NCBI RefSeq assembly: GCF_001632365.1
Contig: NW_024468545.1
Location: forward strand, 215,902 to 279,901
Reading direction: 5' to 3'
Length of the DNA: 64,000 nt
From: Laetiporus sulphureus 93-53
Taxonomy: Eukaryota > Basidiomycota > Agaricomycetes > Polyporales > Laetiporaceae
Every line of letters starts with the position of its first letter. Positions within the stretch are counted from its first letter, which is position 1. Below the pieces are notes generated by a model, which ran no database searches, was not told the DNA's origin, and was given only the letters and a program-made list of their open reading frames with translations. Position numbers and translations under genes: made by a program. Positions 24,801 through 38,239 of this stretch are shown here, piece by piece.

Positions 24801-25649
24801 GCCGAAGACAGGTCGGGTTCTTTGCAGACCTCTGCACGTGATGGCGATGAGGAGAAGACAAGGACAAGTGCTACACAAATGGCCGAGAACCAAGCAGTCC
24901 GGGAGAACATCGGTGCCAAAGTGATGGCTATGGAACGGGAACAGGCGCGCAAGCTTGCGACGCACAACGCCATGTTGAACCTGATTGCGAATGCTATCGT
25001 CAAACGGAAGTGGCCTCAAAAGGACAGAGCGGGTGATCAACTACCAGGTCACAGCCACGAAAAGAGGATTCTGCCCAAGAAGACAACGAGCCGTGCACCT
25101 GCGCATGATCCGGACGCCATTGCTATGCGCCCTCGTCAGCAGAAGCGCACTGCCCATGCGAGCGTCCACGAGGACAGCTCTGACGACACCGACGAACGTC
25201 CAGCCAAACGACAAAGGAAAACCCATGCTCCACGGTTCACTCACGCATCGAGCTCTCGCGGCACGAAGCGCGGAGCTTCAGACAATGACAGCTCTGACGG
25301 TCCTTTGGAACCGCCAGGGAAACGTGTCCGGACATCGCGCACCGCTGCTCCGGTGAGCCAGTCGTGCAGCGCACCAGCCGCGTCGGGATCTCGCACCAGC
25401 CACTCTCGTCCCGCATCGAAGCCTTCATCGCGGACCCGCAAGGCAGATATATCCACGCCGCCTCCCCCTGTACCGGCTCGCAGTCGTGGCAGCGCGAATG
25501 CACCAGTTGCGTCTGGCTCTCGTTCGAATCGCTCACGGGCCGCCGAAGACCAATCGTCTACCGAGAAGGCTACAGATGGGGTCATAAGTGGCGCGAGAAG
25601 GTCCATGCGATTGTCTGCGAAGGATAAGGGTAAGGCGCGGGCATACTAA
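21894..25649 (+). CDS. FunK1-type fungal protein kinase
   Basis: A large fungal-type protein kinase (Pkinase_fungal family, expanded in Agaricomycetes). Exons 21894-23360, 23413-23535, 23587-23775, 23820-24075, 24127-24323 and 24381-25649 join in phase to about 1166 residues; the in-frame ATG at 21918 may be the real start. An optional 57-nt in-frame intron could lie at 22105-22161. The N-terminal part (about 1-350) is the FunK1 lobe, with WIEFKRD and LVCGRTAYIMRWDRSG. An acidic, low-complexity insert follows. The catalytic half has YRLVEKEVGKHLEEF, the loop VPLDVSPNNIVA (24150-24190), LLFDWEFSK in place of DFG, then GTWQFQSAMVL and ELESFFYVLLYCSLRYI. The His and Arg of the usual HRD are Pro and Leu, though the Asp and Asn remain, so activity is doubtful. 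The C-terminal 250 residues are basic, Ser/Arg-rich and NLS-like. Confidence 0.88.
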
Positions 25650-26862
25650 CAGAGTTTCTGATATCGCTCGGCTGGGAAACTCATGGATTTATGATTATAC
25701 GGATGCTCACCATTCATTAGCACAGTTGTATGCCATTTGCCACTCGTCATCAACAGCTCATCGCAATTGTAGCAATAGAGGATATCTGTCGTGTCGGACT
25801 GTAGCACGGATCTCGGATGTTCACCCACGGCTAGGGCCAGTCCCAATGCAAGCATCGTTCAGGTCCTCGTTATATTCCTATCCTCAATGAAAGGTCACAC
25901 ACACAATGCCCGTGAATATCTGATGCATTGCATTGCCATGCCTGTCACCTCGACGCGCAAATCCTCTACCAGCTTCTGAACCTCAGCCTGCATTGAACGG
26001 CTAGATCGCAACACACCGAATCAGCTTTGTGATTCACATCAAATTTATGCGACTACGACTACATAACAGTACGAGTCTGCTTCCTATCCACTCCCTCCTA
26101 CATGTGCACTCAGGGGAACAACGAGTCGATGTAGTGAGAGATTCTGGTCTAGATAAGAACGACTCGAAATGACCTTGGGTAATTAATTTGAAGGGTTACA
26201 CAGCTGAAATTAATCAGCCGCGTATGACATCCCGTGACAGCATCCACTACCAGGGAATCAATCGCTCGGCGACCACCGCAGTCGACGAGATTTGGCCCAA
26301 GACGACCGTTAGGTCGCTGGGCCATGTCGCTCTAAGCACTTTTGTGCAACCTATTGAAAGCACCCATTATGAGCATGCAGTCAACAACATGAACCAACTA
26401 AACCACTCACGAGCCTGATGTCCCGGACTTCCCCTGCTACAGTATGTTGCGGCAAGTTCTGCGAGCTTACATCCACCACACCACTACATAGCATGCTGAA
26501 ACAGCATGGGGCGATTGGTGAACGCGTTCGCGCGTCTCGGCTAAGTACATTAGATCAACCGCAAGCCACGATTGTAACCGAGACGGTAACTCACGGGGTC
26601 CACGTACTCTCAGAGTCCGTCTTGCCGCCACCAAGTTAGGTGAAGCCGCTGATAGTCTAAGAGAGACGAGCCGAAGAGACGCAAACGAGCGCCTGGGCAA
26701 CTTTATGTGAAAACTTTAGGGCAGGCATAGCAGATGATCGACCGCCACGTGGACAGGAAAATAGAGATCACCTCCACCCACTGCAGCAGGCCGAAATGTA
26801 GATACAAAGTAGACAGCACTTGTAATATATGTACCCGCTCCTCTCGCAACGGCTATTCCATC
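25650..26862. other. Intergenic stretch between FunK1 and GGPP synthase
   Basis: About 1.2 kb between two convergent genes. ORFs are short with no domain. I see no repeat or RNA gene. The 3' UTRs of both neighbours presumably lie at the ends. Confidence 0.45.
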
Positions 26863-28306
26863 TCACTCGACGTGCAAAGCATCCATAATCTTCTCCAAAC
26901 CCTTGTTCCCTCCTAGCCTCGCGATCTCGCTGCGGATCTGCTTCTCCAACGACCGCAACACTCCTACGGTGTAGTCAAATGACTTGGTATGATTACGCAA
27001 GTACGCTACGGTGTGATGCTTAAGCGTCGGTGTGGTTGGGCGTTTCTGTAGGACGTCTGAAGAGAAACGCCAGAGTTTAGTCGGATGACAGAACATTGAT
27101 TTTGGCGTACGTACTGAGTACTTGTCGATTCGACATGTCCGCACGGACAGCGTGTACGATCGGGAAGGAAAACTTCCCTTCCGTGAGGTCTTCCGCAAAG
27201 CCCTTGTTCTCCGCATACTAGCAATGTAAGCAAGTAAACGACCAGGTAACTAACGGTGAAACAGTCACAAATTACCTGAGAGCTCTGCAAGTTCATGTAA
27301 TCGTCTCGAATTTGATAATATATGCCGAACAGGTTGACCAGAGGGACGTAGTCGCTGCGATGCACGGTGACAAACTTTCCGATAAACATGCCACCGACGA
27401 AACGTACACATCAACATTGGTAGTAGCACATGCCATCATGAGCTTCACCGCGACACGGAAGAGACCGCCAGTCTCTAAATAGAGTGCACAGAAATGAGAT
27501 AGAAAGAACTGAAGAGGTGCGCAGAGCTACTCACTGTTGTTGACCATCGCCACATACTCTTCCTCTGTCGGGCACTGGAGCGAGTCGCGCCATAACAGTT
27601 CGAGGCCTTGACCTCGATGCAGAGATAATAACTCCGCTGACGACAGGTAACCATTAGAGCAGGTATGCGACCCACCGTATGAAGTTACCTACCAGTGACA
27701 ATACGATCCAACTCCCTGAATGGGATCAGACGCTTCACCGCAGAATCCGCTTCACTTTCGACGTTAGACCCGATGCCCGATCGCAACGAGAAGAGCTCTT
27801 GATAGGCAAGAAAGTACGCGTAATTAGCCGAGTTGATAGTTTGTGGTATACCGTATATCTTGTGTGATGCTATCGAGGTAATATTGGTCAGACAGGCCGA
27901 GACGCGAAAACACCGACGTACCTGGGACACCCCTCCTCAGCGTTGCATCGTCTTCGATATCATCTATTCTGATCTCCGATTCATGAAGACCCAAACGGCA
28001 TACAGGACGCGACATCTCACAGCAGACTGGCCGTATGCAGCATGCTGATCACCTTTGAGATCACAGCGAGCCTATCCTGCGGCACCTGGAGCCACACGTT
28101 GAATGCCTCCAGCATGAGGCCTCTGATCTCCTTCCCTTTGACTGAACTGATATGGGTGAATGGTTCGAGCAAGGCCTGAAGTGCAAGTCAACGAATCGGT
28201 GCAGCGGATGATCCGGTGGACCTACCGTCTCGTTGCTCTCTGACCACGTCTGCGCTTCGGATAGTATGCGTAGAGCGTCGAACTGAACGTTCTCGTCGGA
28301 TGCCAT
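26863..28306 (-). CDS. Geranylgeranyl diphosphate synthase
   Basis: Trans-prenyltransferase that condenses IPP with allylic diphosphates up to C20 (GGPP) for protein prenylation, ubiquinone side chains and diterpenes. Exons join in phase from ATG 28306 ([19 protein letters not shown]) to the stop at 26863 (end MDALHVE). Family blocks in order: [30 protein letters not shown], the first Asp-rich motif [12 protein letters not shown] (about 27940-27975), [39 protein letters not shown] then [14 protein letters not shown], the second Asp-rich motif [10 protein letters not shown] (about 27300-27320), and [20 protein letters not shown]. The short N-terminus starting just before LLEPF is usual for fungal enzymes. 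It is divergent from GCN1 with about 600 bp between starts. No terpene cyclase or P450 is nearby, so a housekeeping role is more likely than a metabolite cluster. Confidence 0.95.
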
Positions 28307-28903
28307 TGGAACTTATCGCTTGGTTTCCGGTGTATGCAGGTGATAGTAAAGCACTGCCAGCGTGCTGCGCGTGAAACGAGGGAAACAAATAAGCTAATTG
28401 CGCATTTCAACAGAAATGCTCGGGTATCTTATGGGAAGGACGTGGAAAGGTATGACAGCTCGCGGGATTGTGGCTTACCGTCTGAATCTCAGCTTGCTAA
28501 GTTCGCTCGTCCTGGAACGGGTACTGCGAGCGCACGTTGAGAAGCAGCTGCACTGCGCAGCTATCCTATGTTCTTGTGATAAGGACGATATTAAGAGAGC
28601 TATAGGAAATAAAACAGGCGTAGATAGAACTGTTGTTCGATACAAGCTGAATGATCTGGAGCAAGGTGTACTAACTCACAGCCACAGCCGCGATCATCGT
28701 ATGCACGCGCCCATCAGCACGCGCACGAGAAAAATACACCTCCGCATCCCATATACTCTTTCCGGCCATCGACTGGGTCTCTCGTTCTGCCATCGGTTCT
28801 CATCGCCATTTTCTGCTGATTACTGTGCGTTGCCAAATTCATTACGGCGCCTCCAAAAGCAAGTTTTGCACGGCTCAAGGCCAAGGAGACATCCTCTGGC
28901 GCT
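28307..28903. promoter_or_regulatory. Divergent intergenic region of GGPP synthase and GCN1
   Basis: About 600 bp separate the two divergent start codons, so this must hold both promoters. A 174-codon plus-strand ORF (28398-28922) spans it, but it has no domain and overlaps the GCN1 start in another frame, so I do not call it a gene. No clear TATA box was picked out. Confidence 0.5.
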
Positions 28904-31900
28904 ATGGGCCAATCGGAAATAGAGTCATGGATAGCGTCCACTTCCAGTGCTGTAGATGACACTAACTCCGCCAACAATGGAACAGCTAGCACTCAGCTAG
29001 AATGGCGCAGAGAAGATGTTCTTGCCGACTGGTCGAGAGCGTTGGAGGCAGCACGCTGCCGGCTTCTGACGAGCAGCACAAAAGCGCGTGTCCGATTCCT
29101 TCGTGAGGAGCTGATGATCTTAGCAAAGCATGGAGGTGAGTAAGATATATTGTCGCTGTAGCGAGCTGATTAATGATGTTTCTTCCAGACCTTGATATCT
29201 CCCAGACGATGGATATTTTCCGGTTACTCACGTTGACCTACCCTCGTTATGCCGACGCACAATCCCGAGAAGCTGTTGAGGAAGTGGGTCTGGAACTCAT
29301 ACGGCGAGATGAACTTCGAGGGGTTCCAGAAGGAGAACCTAACGCGCCAAAGCTTGGAGTTGCTGAGCAGATTTTAGGATGGCTCTCTCACGAGGTCGGG
29401 CATATCTCCAAGAGATCGAGGTTCGTTCTCTTTGACCTTTTCGTATGTATCTTTTGCGACTTTCCTCACCTTTTCATAGCTCCCATGCTTCCACAGATAT
29501 GTTCGTTCTGCTCAGCTGGTGTTGCGGAATGTATGTGGTCTGTCTCAAGAGCAACCCCGATTTCGTATCGTCGCTTTCGTGGACGCCATTGGTTACCATC
29601 TTTTCAGTCTTGCTGGACATGTTACTAGACAGATCGACGCGCGCAAAGGCTTCGATACAAAAGAGTGCGTTGACCCGCACGCGACGTGCCTTGCGTTCAG
29701 TACGTCGCTGTAGTCTAGACCGGCTACATCGACCTGACATCTAGCGGTCAGAGTCCTGAACACATATCGGACGTAATGCGGACATTGCTATCCAAGGCGA
29801 AGACCAGCCCGAACCCCATAATCATCGCCGCGCTACTTGGAATTTGCATAGATGTCAAATCGAGGCTGAAAAATGTCAAGGATGACAGCATGAAGGTCGT
29901 AGATCCTGGGCTTAAGGTCATCTCCATTGATCAGGATGTATCGCCGCAATCCTAACCCGTATGATCTTCGCAGAAAGATGTCCTCTCTTTTTATACAAGT
30001 AGTATACTGATGTCAAAAGTGCCTGTACCGGAGCACATCGCGGTATGCGTTCCGATCCGATACCAACACATCAACGTCTGACACGGGCTTTTCCATTGTA
30101 GAATGCATTGCATGGCTTTATCAGCACATATGTGACCGAGGAAGACTTCTTAGATGTGGTCCTGCCGACGATGGAGAAAGCACTATTGCGATCACCAGAG
30201 GTTTCCCTTCCTGGTGAGCTTCGTCAGCAGTTTCCATTCGTGGCGTCGCTTAGTTTCAATTCGCAGTCGTCACGAGCTTCTTGTCTGCATATGTACACCC
30301 AATGGCGGGCGTCTCGTTCCAGAAGTTGCTGACGCCTACGCTGAATAGCGCGAAGTCATTCAATGCAGTTGCAAGAGATCACTCAACGCGATTGTTCAAG
30401 GTGCTTGTCGAGAAATCTGGTGATGCAGCCGATATCGACTACGCCGTCAATGAGGTGCTAGCTCTGCCGAAAGCAGGTAGAACAACGGGGCCAGATCACC
30501 GTTTCGCCTTATACACGATGCTCGATTCTATCCAGCCGTCGTCTTCAACATCTGCCGCTATCGTTCCGGCTGGTCTTCCTCTTCTGGCCAAAGAAACCCA
30601 TGATGCCGCTATATCGGTTCTGGCAGCCTCAGTGGCACCACATCTGGCATACTGCATGGAACAGGACATTGCGCTACCTGTCGACATCGTATCCTTGGTC
30701 GTGAAAGAGATGAACAGCGTGAAGCCAGTCGTGCGACGAGCCTTCTGCAGGTTGCTGGGTGATGCATTCTGGCGACTGGATAACATCAAGTCTGACATTT
30801 CTCTGTCTCTCGCAAAAGCTGTCTTGCCTGCCTTAGAGAACAATCTCAAGACTGTCGCAGCGGGCCCGCTGGCTGCCGCCGCCGGGCCTTTGGAAGGGTA
30901 CACCGCGGTTGCGGTACTGTTAGGTCCCTTCTCACGCTCCGGCCAATTTGGTAGATCGATAACGTTTTCTGTATATTCGCGACCAATCCTGATGTCTTTT
31001 ATGCTATGCAACCCTAGACAATTTCATCTCGCGCAATGCAACTCTGCAGTCCTTGCTGTCGGCCGGTCCCAAACCGTCATTCTTACTGTGGGAGAAGGTA
31101 TATCAGAAGTTGAGTGCCATCGAGGACGAGACCTGGCTTCTACGAGCGGCAGAGGCGATGCTTCCGTTCTTCAAGAATGACCTAATGCGAAATGAGCAAG
31201 CTTGGTCCGTTCTCTATCTCGTCCTATCTCGACACAGCATCTGAGTGTACTTCATTCAGTGCCATGTTGGGGCTGGTCTTACTGCACCTCGCCGTCGAAA
31301 GTCGTTCCCCGGAGATTCGGCGAACAGTGATCAAGGTTCTAGAAGTTGCCACGGCGCAAATGCCGGAGCTTGTGAATAAGCTGGTGACATCGTCCTTGCC
31401 GATCTACCTTTCAAGAGCTAAGAATTCTTCACTGGGAATCGTCGACGAAGGAGCGGAGGACAGCAGTCATGTAGTCAGACGTCTTCCTGCATTCGCTTTG
31501 GCGTCCGCAGCATTCGATGAGGGCTGCGACCAAGTAATTCGGGCGTCTTGCCTGGTCAATCTATCTGTATTGGCACACCATCCTTTATTAGGTGCGCTCG
31601 GACTGGATTGGTGTGCCGATCAGATCTAATGGGTGATCAGGTGCAACGATTGGGCAACAATGGATTGAACTGTGCCAAAAGGCACGCATCGATCCTCACG
31701 ATTTAGTATGCGACAAGGTAGACGAGATTCTTGGCAAGGTGCTAGGCACCCTGGACAGGAGGTCAAAGGTCTGTCCTCATTCATCTGGCCGCGCATATTT
31801 GGTTAAAGCCCGTCATCTTCGCAGCTGTACAATGAAGACCTCGCAGAAGCCGGCTTCCGCGCTGTGACGAGCGCCGTCTTCGTTGCACCAGAAGTTGTCC

Positions 31901-34900
31901 TTCCTCGCGTCATGGAGGAGCTACGCGGCGACATTAACGCTGACGAGATCAACTCGCTGACTACAGACGATTTTGGTATATGGGCCACTCCGGAAGGCCA
32001 GACATACGTTGACGGTATGCTGTTCGTAACGTGCAATGAGAACTTAGCTGACTGGCGTGAAATGCAGTGCTCTCGTCCAAGAAGAAGGAAGAGCCGCAGA
32101 AAAAAGGGAAGGGATACAAGGACGCTCAGTGGGAGGCTGAGGTGCGCAAGTCGCTCGCGAACAAGAAGGGTGCAATCCCTGCATTGTCGAAACAAGAGCT
32201 CGCGTTAGTAGAAGCGCAGCTAGAGAAGGAGAAGATAATTCGACAGCGTGTCGCTACCATCAAAGCGAAGCTCGAGCGTGGCCTTCACTTGGTTCACCAT
32301 GTGGCTCAAGCTGGAGTCGAGGAAATCAGATCTTATCTTTCAGCTATGACGGCATTACTAATACAGGGTGCTTTCGGAAAAGCAGTCACTCTTGTCGGCT
32401 TCTCCTCCTTTGAACGCTATCTGGTATGATGGTATCTCTATGCAACTGAACGTCATGCTTACATACCTGCAGGAACTTGCTGACGCATGCTCAGACAGGC
32501 TTGATTCGTACCGAAAATGGATTGGAGTTGCAACGCTGCGTAGTCTGGAAGTCGACGGGATTCCGGAGGAATATCAGGTCGAGCCTCTCAATGGTTAGCA
32601 ATTGGGCACTCGCTACTGTCCAGATACTTATGAGATGTCTTCTCCAGCTCTCGTTCTCAGGGTGCTGTACAGGCTGCGGTCGCTTTCGGAACAGAGCCCC
32701 TTTGATGCAGCAACGTTCTCCTACACTTCGCCCTTACTCACTCAAGTTCTCGTTAAGGGCGGCGTGGCTTTGGCAGAGGAAGATGATCCGTTGGAACAGG
32801 TTACATTGGCAGTTGACATTATCAGATTCCACTCCGGAGAATGTGAGCATTTCTCACTGGCACATGATCTCACTATTGCTGAAATCTTCATCAGTTTCAG
32901 ACCCACGATTTCCCAGGTCTCGGACACTGCAAGACTTACTTTACGTCATCAAGCATCAACCTAAGGTTGCGAAAGATGCGTCGACGGCACTTATCGATAT
33001 TGGCCAGTCAATGCAGCCAACTGCGACGCGCCCGGAAATCGAGGTGTTATTGCGTGGTACACTCCAGCAGGAAGTCTATGTGCGCAACTCATGTCTGCAG
33101 ACCCTTCAGGTACGACCATGAGCTGTTCGTCTATGTCAGAAAATTGATGCTACGTCTGTGCTCAGCCATTTGATTTGACGGAACTAGACTGGTCTCCTGA
33201 ACTATGGATCGCATGCCATGACGATGATGAGCAGAATGCACGTCTTGCACGCCATCTATGGGAGGACAACGGCCTAGATGTCCCCGAAAGCTTCATGGAC
33301 ATACTTCCACAATATCTGCAACACGAGAATGCTTACGTTCGCAACAGTACCTCTGCGTCCATAGCCGCCGCCGTGATAGAGCATTGGCCACAATCTATCA
33401 GCAATGTTTTGCGAATTATGGAGGGTCACTATCGAGAGAAGGTCTGTCTGATTCTCCTCGAGATCTTCGATAAGATTAACGCGCATTCAGGCTAAAATCC
33501 TCGCACCGGAATTCGATGAATATGTAAGTAATGATACAAGTATGACACGACCAACTTACCGACGAGGTAGTGCAGGGAATAGTGATTGCCGAAAGTCTGG
33601 ACCGCTCAGATCCGTGGTCTGCGAGGGTGGCCATCGCGCGCTCATTTGAATTGCTCGCACCCGCGTTTGTAGAAGCCGATATCGAGCCGTTCTTTAGGTT
33701 CTTGATCAAGGACGAAGCTCTTGGCGACCGTCACCCAGATGTGCGCCGGGGAATGCTGAATGCAGGCATGACCGTTATCGATCTTCACGGGAACATACGT
33801 TTGGCTGGCCTAATAGCGATGTTTGAAGAAGAACTGTCAAGCTCAACTTTAGGCACGGAGACTGCGGATTTCATCAAGGAGGCTGTCGTGATCCTGTTCG
33901 GCCGGGTAGCTAGACATCTTGACCCAAGCGATCCGCGCATCCCGCAAATTATCGAACGATTGGTCGAAGCCCTCAGGACTCCCGCTGAGCAGGTTCAGAT
34001 TGCTGTCTCCGATTGTCTCGCAGCACTGGTGAAAGCGACGCAATCGCCTATCAACTCTCTTGTTGACCGTCTGTTGGACAACATGTTCAACGCTCCGAAG
34101 TACGCTGCACGACGTGGTGCAGCTTATGGGTTAGCTGGGGTGATCAAAGGCGCCGGCATTGCTACTATCAAGGAGTTCAACATCATAGAACAACTGAAGG
34201 CTGCTGCTGACGACAAGAAGCGATTCGAGCCGCGCCAAGGGGCTATGTTTGCCTTCGAGACCTTCTCTAGTACGCTCGATCGCCTTTTCGAACCATATGT
34301 CATCCACATCCTTCCTGTGCTTTTGGCTTCGTTCGGAGACGGAACAGCTGACGTCCGTGAGGCCACACACGATGCTGCTCGTGTCATCATGGCCAACATG
34401 TCAGGTTATGGAGTGAAGACAATCCTCCCGTCGCTATTATCAGGTCTGGATGAGAAGCAATGGCGAACCAAGAAGGGTTCTATCGAGCTAATCGGAATGA
34501 TGGCATATTGTGCGCCTCGACAACTCTCACAATCATTGCCGATCATTATCCCCCGTCTCACCGACGTCTTGACGGACTCTCATGCTCAGGTCCGTGCAGC
34601 TGCTAACAAAAGCTTGAAACAATTTGGTGAAGTTATTAGCAACCCGGAGATCCAATCTCTTGTGCCTATCTTCTTGAAAGCCATGGTAGATCCCGCCAAG
34701 ACACCTAATGCGTTGTCTTCCCTCCTCAAAACGTCGTTCATGCACTACATCGATCATTCTTCACTGGCTTTGGTGAGACTTCTATTGTAGTCATCAGGAT
34801 TCTTTTGACGTGTCATGCCTCATGGAAATAGGTGGTTCCAATCGTCGAAAGAGGATTGAGAGAGCGCGGTGCTGATACCAAGAAGAAGGCAGCGCAGATC

Positions 34901-37900
34901 GTTGGGAACCTTGCGTCCCTCACTGACTCGAAGGATTTCGTGCCGTACTTACCTCAGTTGCTTCCGTTGGTGCATGTGGTATTGGTGGATCCGGTCCCTG
35001 AAGCCCGAGCAACAGCTGCGAAGGCATTGGGTACACTGGTCGAGCGCCTCGGCGAGGTACACTTCCCAGACTTAGTTCCGGGGTTGCTTCGCACTTTGAA
35101 AACGGATACCTCTGGAGTGGACAGGCAAGGTGCAGCCCAAGGACTGAGTGAAGTATTAGCAGCTCTAGGTATGGAGCGTATGGAGGGCCTTCTTCCGGAT
35201 ATCATTTCAAACGCGCAATCACCACGCAGTACCGTTAGAGAAGGGTTCATGTCTCTCCTCGTTTTCCTTCCCGCGACGTTTGGCGCCCGATTCCAGCCGC
35301 ATCTGCCGAAGATAATCCCGCCTATTCTGAATGGGCTGTCCGATACCGAGGACTACGTCCGAGAGGCCGCTATGCGTGCTGGACGTATGATTGTCACTAA
35401 CTATTCAACGAAAGCGATCGATTTGCTCCTGCCAGAACTGGAGCATGGAATGTTCGATCCTGGTTGGCGCATTAGGGTGAGCATACACTCGTGTATGTCG
35501 GCTTTTCTAAGTCCACCCCCCTTAGCAATCCTCCATCACTCTTGTTGGAGAGCTGTTGTTCAAGGTCTCTGGCATCAGCGGCAAAGCTGAGATTGAGGAA
35601 GAAGAAGAGATAGCTGACACTGCAGTGGCCGAGTCATCACGTCGCGCCCTTGTCGAAGTACTAGGGCCCGAACGCAGAGACCGGATTCTATCTGCGCTAT
35701 ACCTCGCTCGGCAAGACTCGGTCAACGTGGTCCGTCAATCATCTATTCACATCTGGAAAGCCCTTGTGCACAATACTCCACGAACAGGTCGGCGATTTAG
35801 TCGTTTTCTTTACGCTCCTTCATCACTCATCCCTTTTCAGTTCGTGAGATACTTCCCGAGCTCACCACTCGAATCATCTCTCTCCTTGCTGGCTCGGAGG
35901 CGGACCAACAAGAGGTAAGTACGAAGACCGTTCAATTGCATTGTTAGTACTAATAACAGTTTTAGACCGCAGGCCGTACTGTTGCTGAGCTATGCCGCAA
36001 ATCAGGAGAGAAAGTTTTGGCAGAGCTTGTGTCAATTCTCAAGTCCAAATTGACCTCGACAGATGCAAAGACGCGCGAAGGCGTCTGTTTGACTCTTTGC
36101 GAGCTAATGCCAGTATTCATATACTCTGAAATAATCGCCAGCATCTGATAGGTGTATTCTAACAGGGAAAGCACGACCGATACCCAAAGAGAAGGGCAAG
36201 ACGATGAGATCATATCGATGGTCCGTACCTCGCTTGTGGCCGATGAGGCAAACGTCCGGGCAGCTGCTGCAAGAGCATTCGACGTTCTACAAGAGCATAT
36301 TGGAGTGAAGGCGATTGACCAAACCATACCCACCCTTCTGGAAGCTCTACGACAACCCGGTCAAAGCTCTGGAACGGCGTTACAGGCACTTAAAGAAGTG
36401 ATGGCTGTGAGTGCTGTCCCTGCATACGTCGCAATTGTGCATTGAGAACGATTCTTCCAGGTCCGAGCCTCCACCGTGTTCCCGGTGTTAATTCCCACTC
36501 TGACTGCGATTCCGATGTCCGTCTTCAATGCTCGAGCCCTTGCATCACTTGTGACGGTCGCAGGGACTGCATTAAGCAAGCGGCTTACTGTCATTCTCAC
36601 TGCCCTCGCAAAAGTGAAGGAAAGTCCGGACACTCGAGATGAAGAGCTCAAGGGCGCGATCGATGAAGCTATTCGAGCACTGCTGGCGTCTATATCCGAT
36701 GCGGAGGGATTGAATACCCTCATGCTCCTCCTTCTCGGTTGGTGCGTGTTCGTTTTTAGCGTTGTAGTCTGTCATGCTCCTAATCACGGTGAACGACAGG
36801 GCGAAGCATGAGACGGTGTCGCGACGCGTCACTGCCTGTGAACTCTTTGCCATCTTCTGCGAGGAGTCGGAATTAGATTCGTCCTTATACCGCGTGGACT
36901 GGATACGACAACTTGTATCCCTTTTGGACGACAGCGAGGTCGCGGTGCACACTGCTGCACAGCAGTCTCTTGATGTGTTCGTCAAGTCGCTACCCAAAGA
37001 TGAGCTGGAGTCTCTCGTAGTTCCTCTCAGACGAACCATCGAGAGTACTGGCGCTCCTGGCAGACATGTTCCGGGCTTCAGCCTACCGAAGGGAGTTGCA
37101 CCGACTGTTCCTATCATAATAGCAGGTCTAACGACAGGAAGCAATGAGCAGCGAGAACAGGCGGCATATGCAATTGGTGACCTCATTGAGCGCACTGAGG
37201 AGAACGCCATGAAGCCTTTTGTCGTTCCTTTCACTGGACCTCTCATTCGTGTGGCGACGCAGGCGACTACTTACCCGCCAGCAGTCAAGACAGCCATCTT
37301 GACGGCCCTATGCACCATGCTAGAGCGCATCCCGTCGTTTGTGAAACCGTTCTTCCCTCAGTTGCAGCGTACGTTTGTCAAGAGCGCAAGCGACCCATCC
37401 AGCCTCATCGTGCGAAACAAGGCAGCTCAAGCTCTTGGTGTGCTTATGCGCTCTCAACCAAGAGTGGATCCAGTCGTCACCGAGTTGGTCACTGGTGTGA
37501 AGAGCAACGAGGATTCTATAGCGGCCAGTCTCATAGTCGCGCTAGCTCATGTCGTTCACGGCGCTGGTGGTAACGTGGGAGAGAAAGCGAGGGAAGCGTG
37601 CATTGAGATTGTCACAGATGCATTCAGAGAGACACACGACGGTAAGTTGCGACCAACGTGACCACGGAGTGACCTTCAGTCTGAATTGTTTGTCTCTTCA
37701 GAGCATTACCAACAGTCCATAGCAGCTCTCTTTGCCGCCCTGTCGAGGTACCCCGAACTGGTGAAGCCTGTTGTGAAGTAAGGCTGGCCTGTCTCTTTTC
37801 ATACATCAATTGCTGACACTCCTGCAGTGCGTACCTGCTAGCAGGCACTCTGCCTTCTATGCTGTCTTCGCTTTGCATTCTTGCCGTGCTCTCTCCCGAC

Positions 37901-38083
37901 GACGATCTTGCTCCGAGCGACGGTGCGCCGAACGTCTTCCAAGCCTTGGGAGTTATCCACAGCATCGCGCAGAAGGTACAGGAGAGCATTGGTACCGACA
38001 AGCCGTCCATAGCCCGTCCGGCTCGCGAGGCGAAGGAATTGTTGAAGTCGCTGGATGATGACGCGGTTCAGGGAGTGTTCTGA
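28904..38083 (+). CDS. GCN1: GCN1, ribosome-associated activator of eIF2alpha kinase GCN2
   Basis: A giant HEAT/ARM-repeat protein of about 2,500-2,650 residues encoded by many exons, from ATG 28904 (MGQSEIESWIASTSS) to TGA 38081 (end KSLDDDAVQGVF). Family hallmarks include an N-terminal HEAT region with SPEVSLP and YVHPMAGVSFQ; a middle Lys-rich segment near 32060-32230 (KKKEEPQKKGKGYKDAQWE) resembling the start of the eEF3-like part; an eEF3-like repeat block at 34080-34790 (ARRGAAYGLAGVIKG, AAANKSLKQFGEVI, SSLLKT); and the 34830-35480 block with DRQGAAQGLSEVLAALGMER, which corresponds to the region that binds the RWD domain of GCN2. In the known pathway GCN1 sits on colliding or uncharged-tRNA-stalled ribosomes and lets GCN2 phosphorylate eIF2alpha. 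Introns are about 45-60 nt. No frame break was found in the parts I followed. It converges on the MFS gene, with 156 bp between stops. Confidence 0.94.
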
Positions 38084-38239
38084 AGTTTGCACTGCACATA
38101 CCGCCGAAACGCATAGGAATACCGATGAATTGTATCGAGATCTACTTGATGACTCACGAACACGCTATATGAAAGCAACTAATCATGCATCAATAGCTAC
38201 GATTTATCCCTTAAATTGAAACGCTGTTAATCGCACGCA

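Noticed and set aside
28398..28922. 174-codon plus-strand ORF between GGPP synthase and GCN1
   Set aside because: No domain, overlaps the GCN1 start in another frame and lies in the only space for two divergent promoters.
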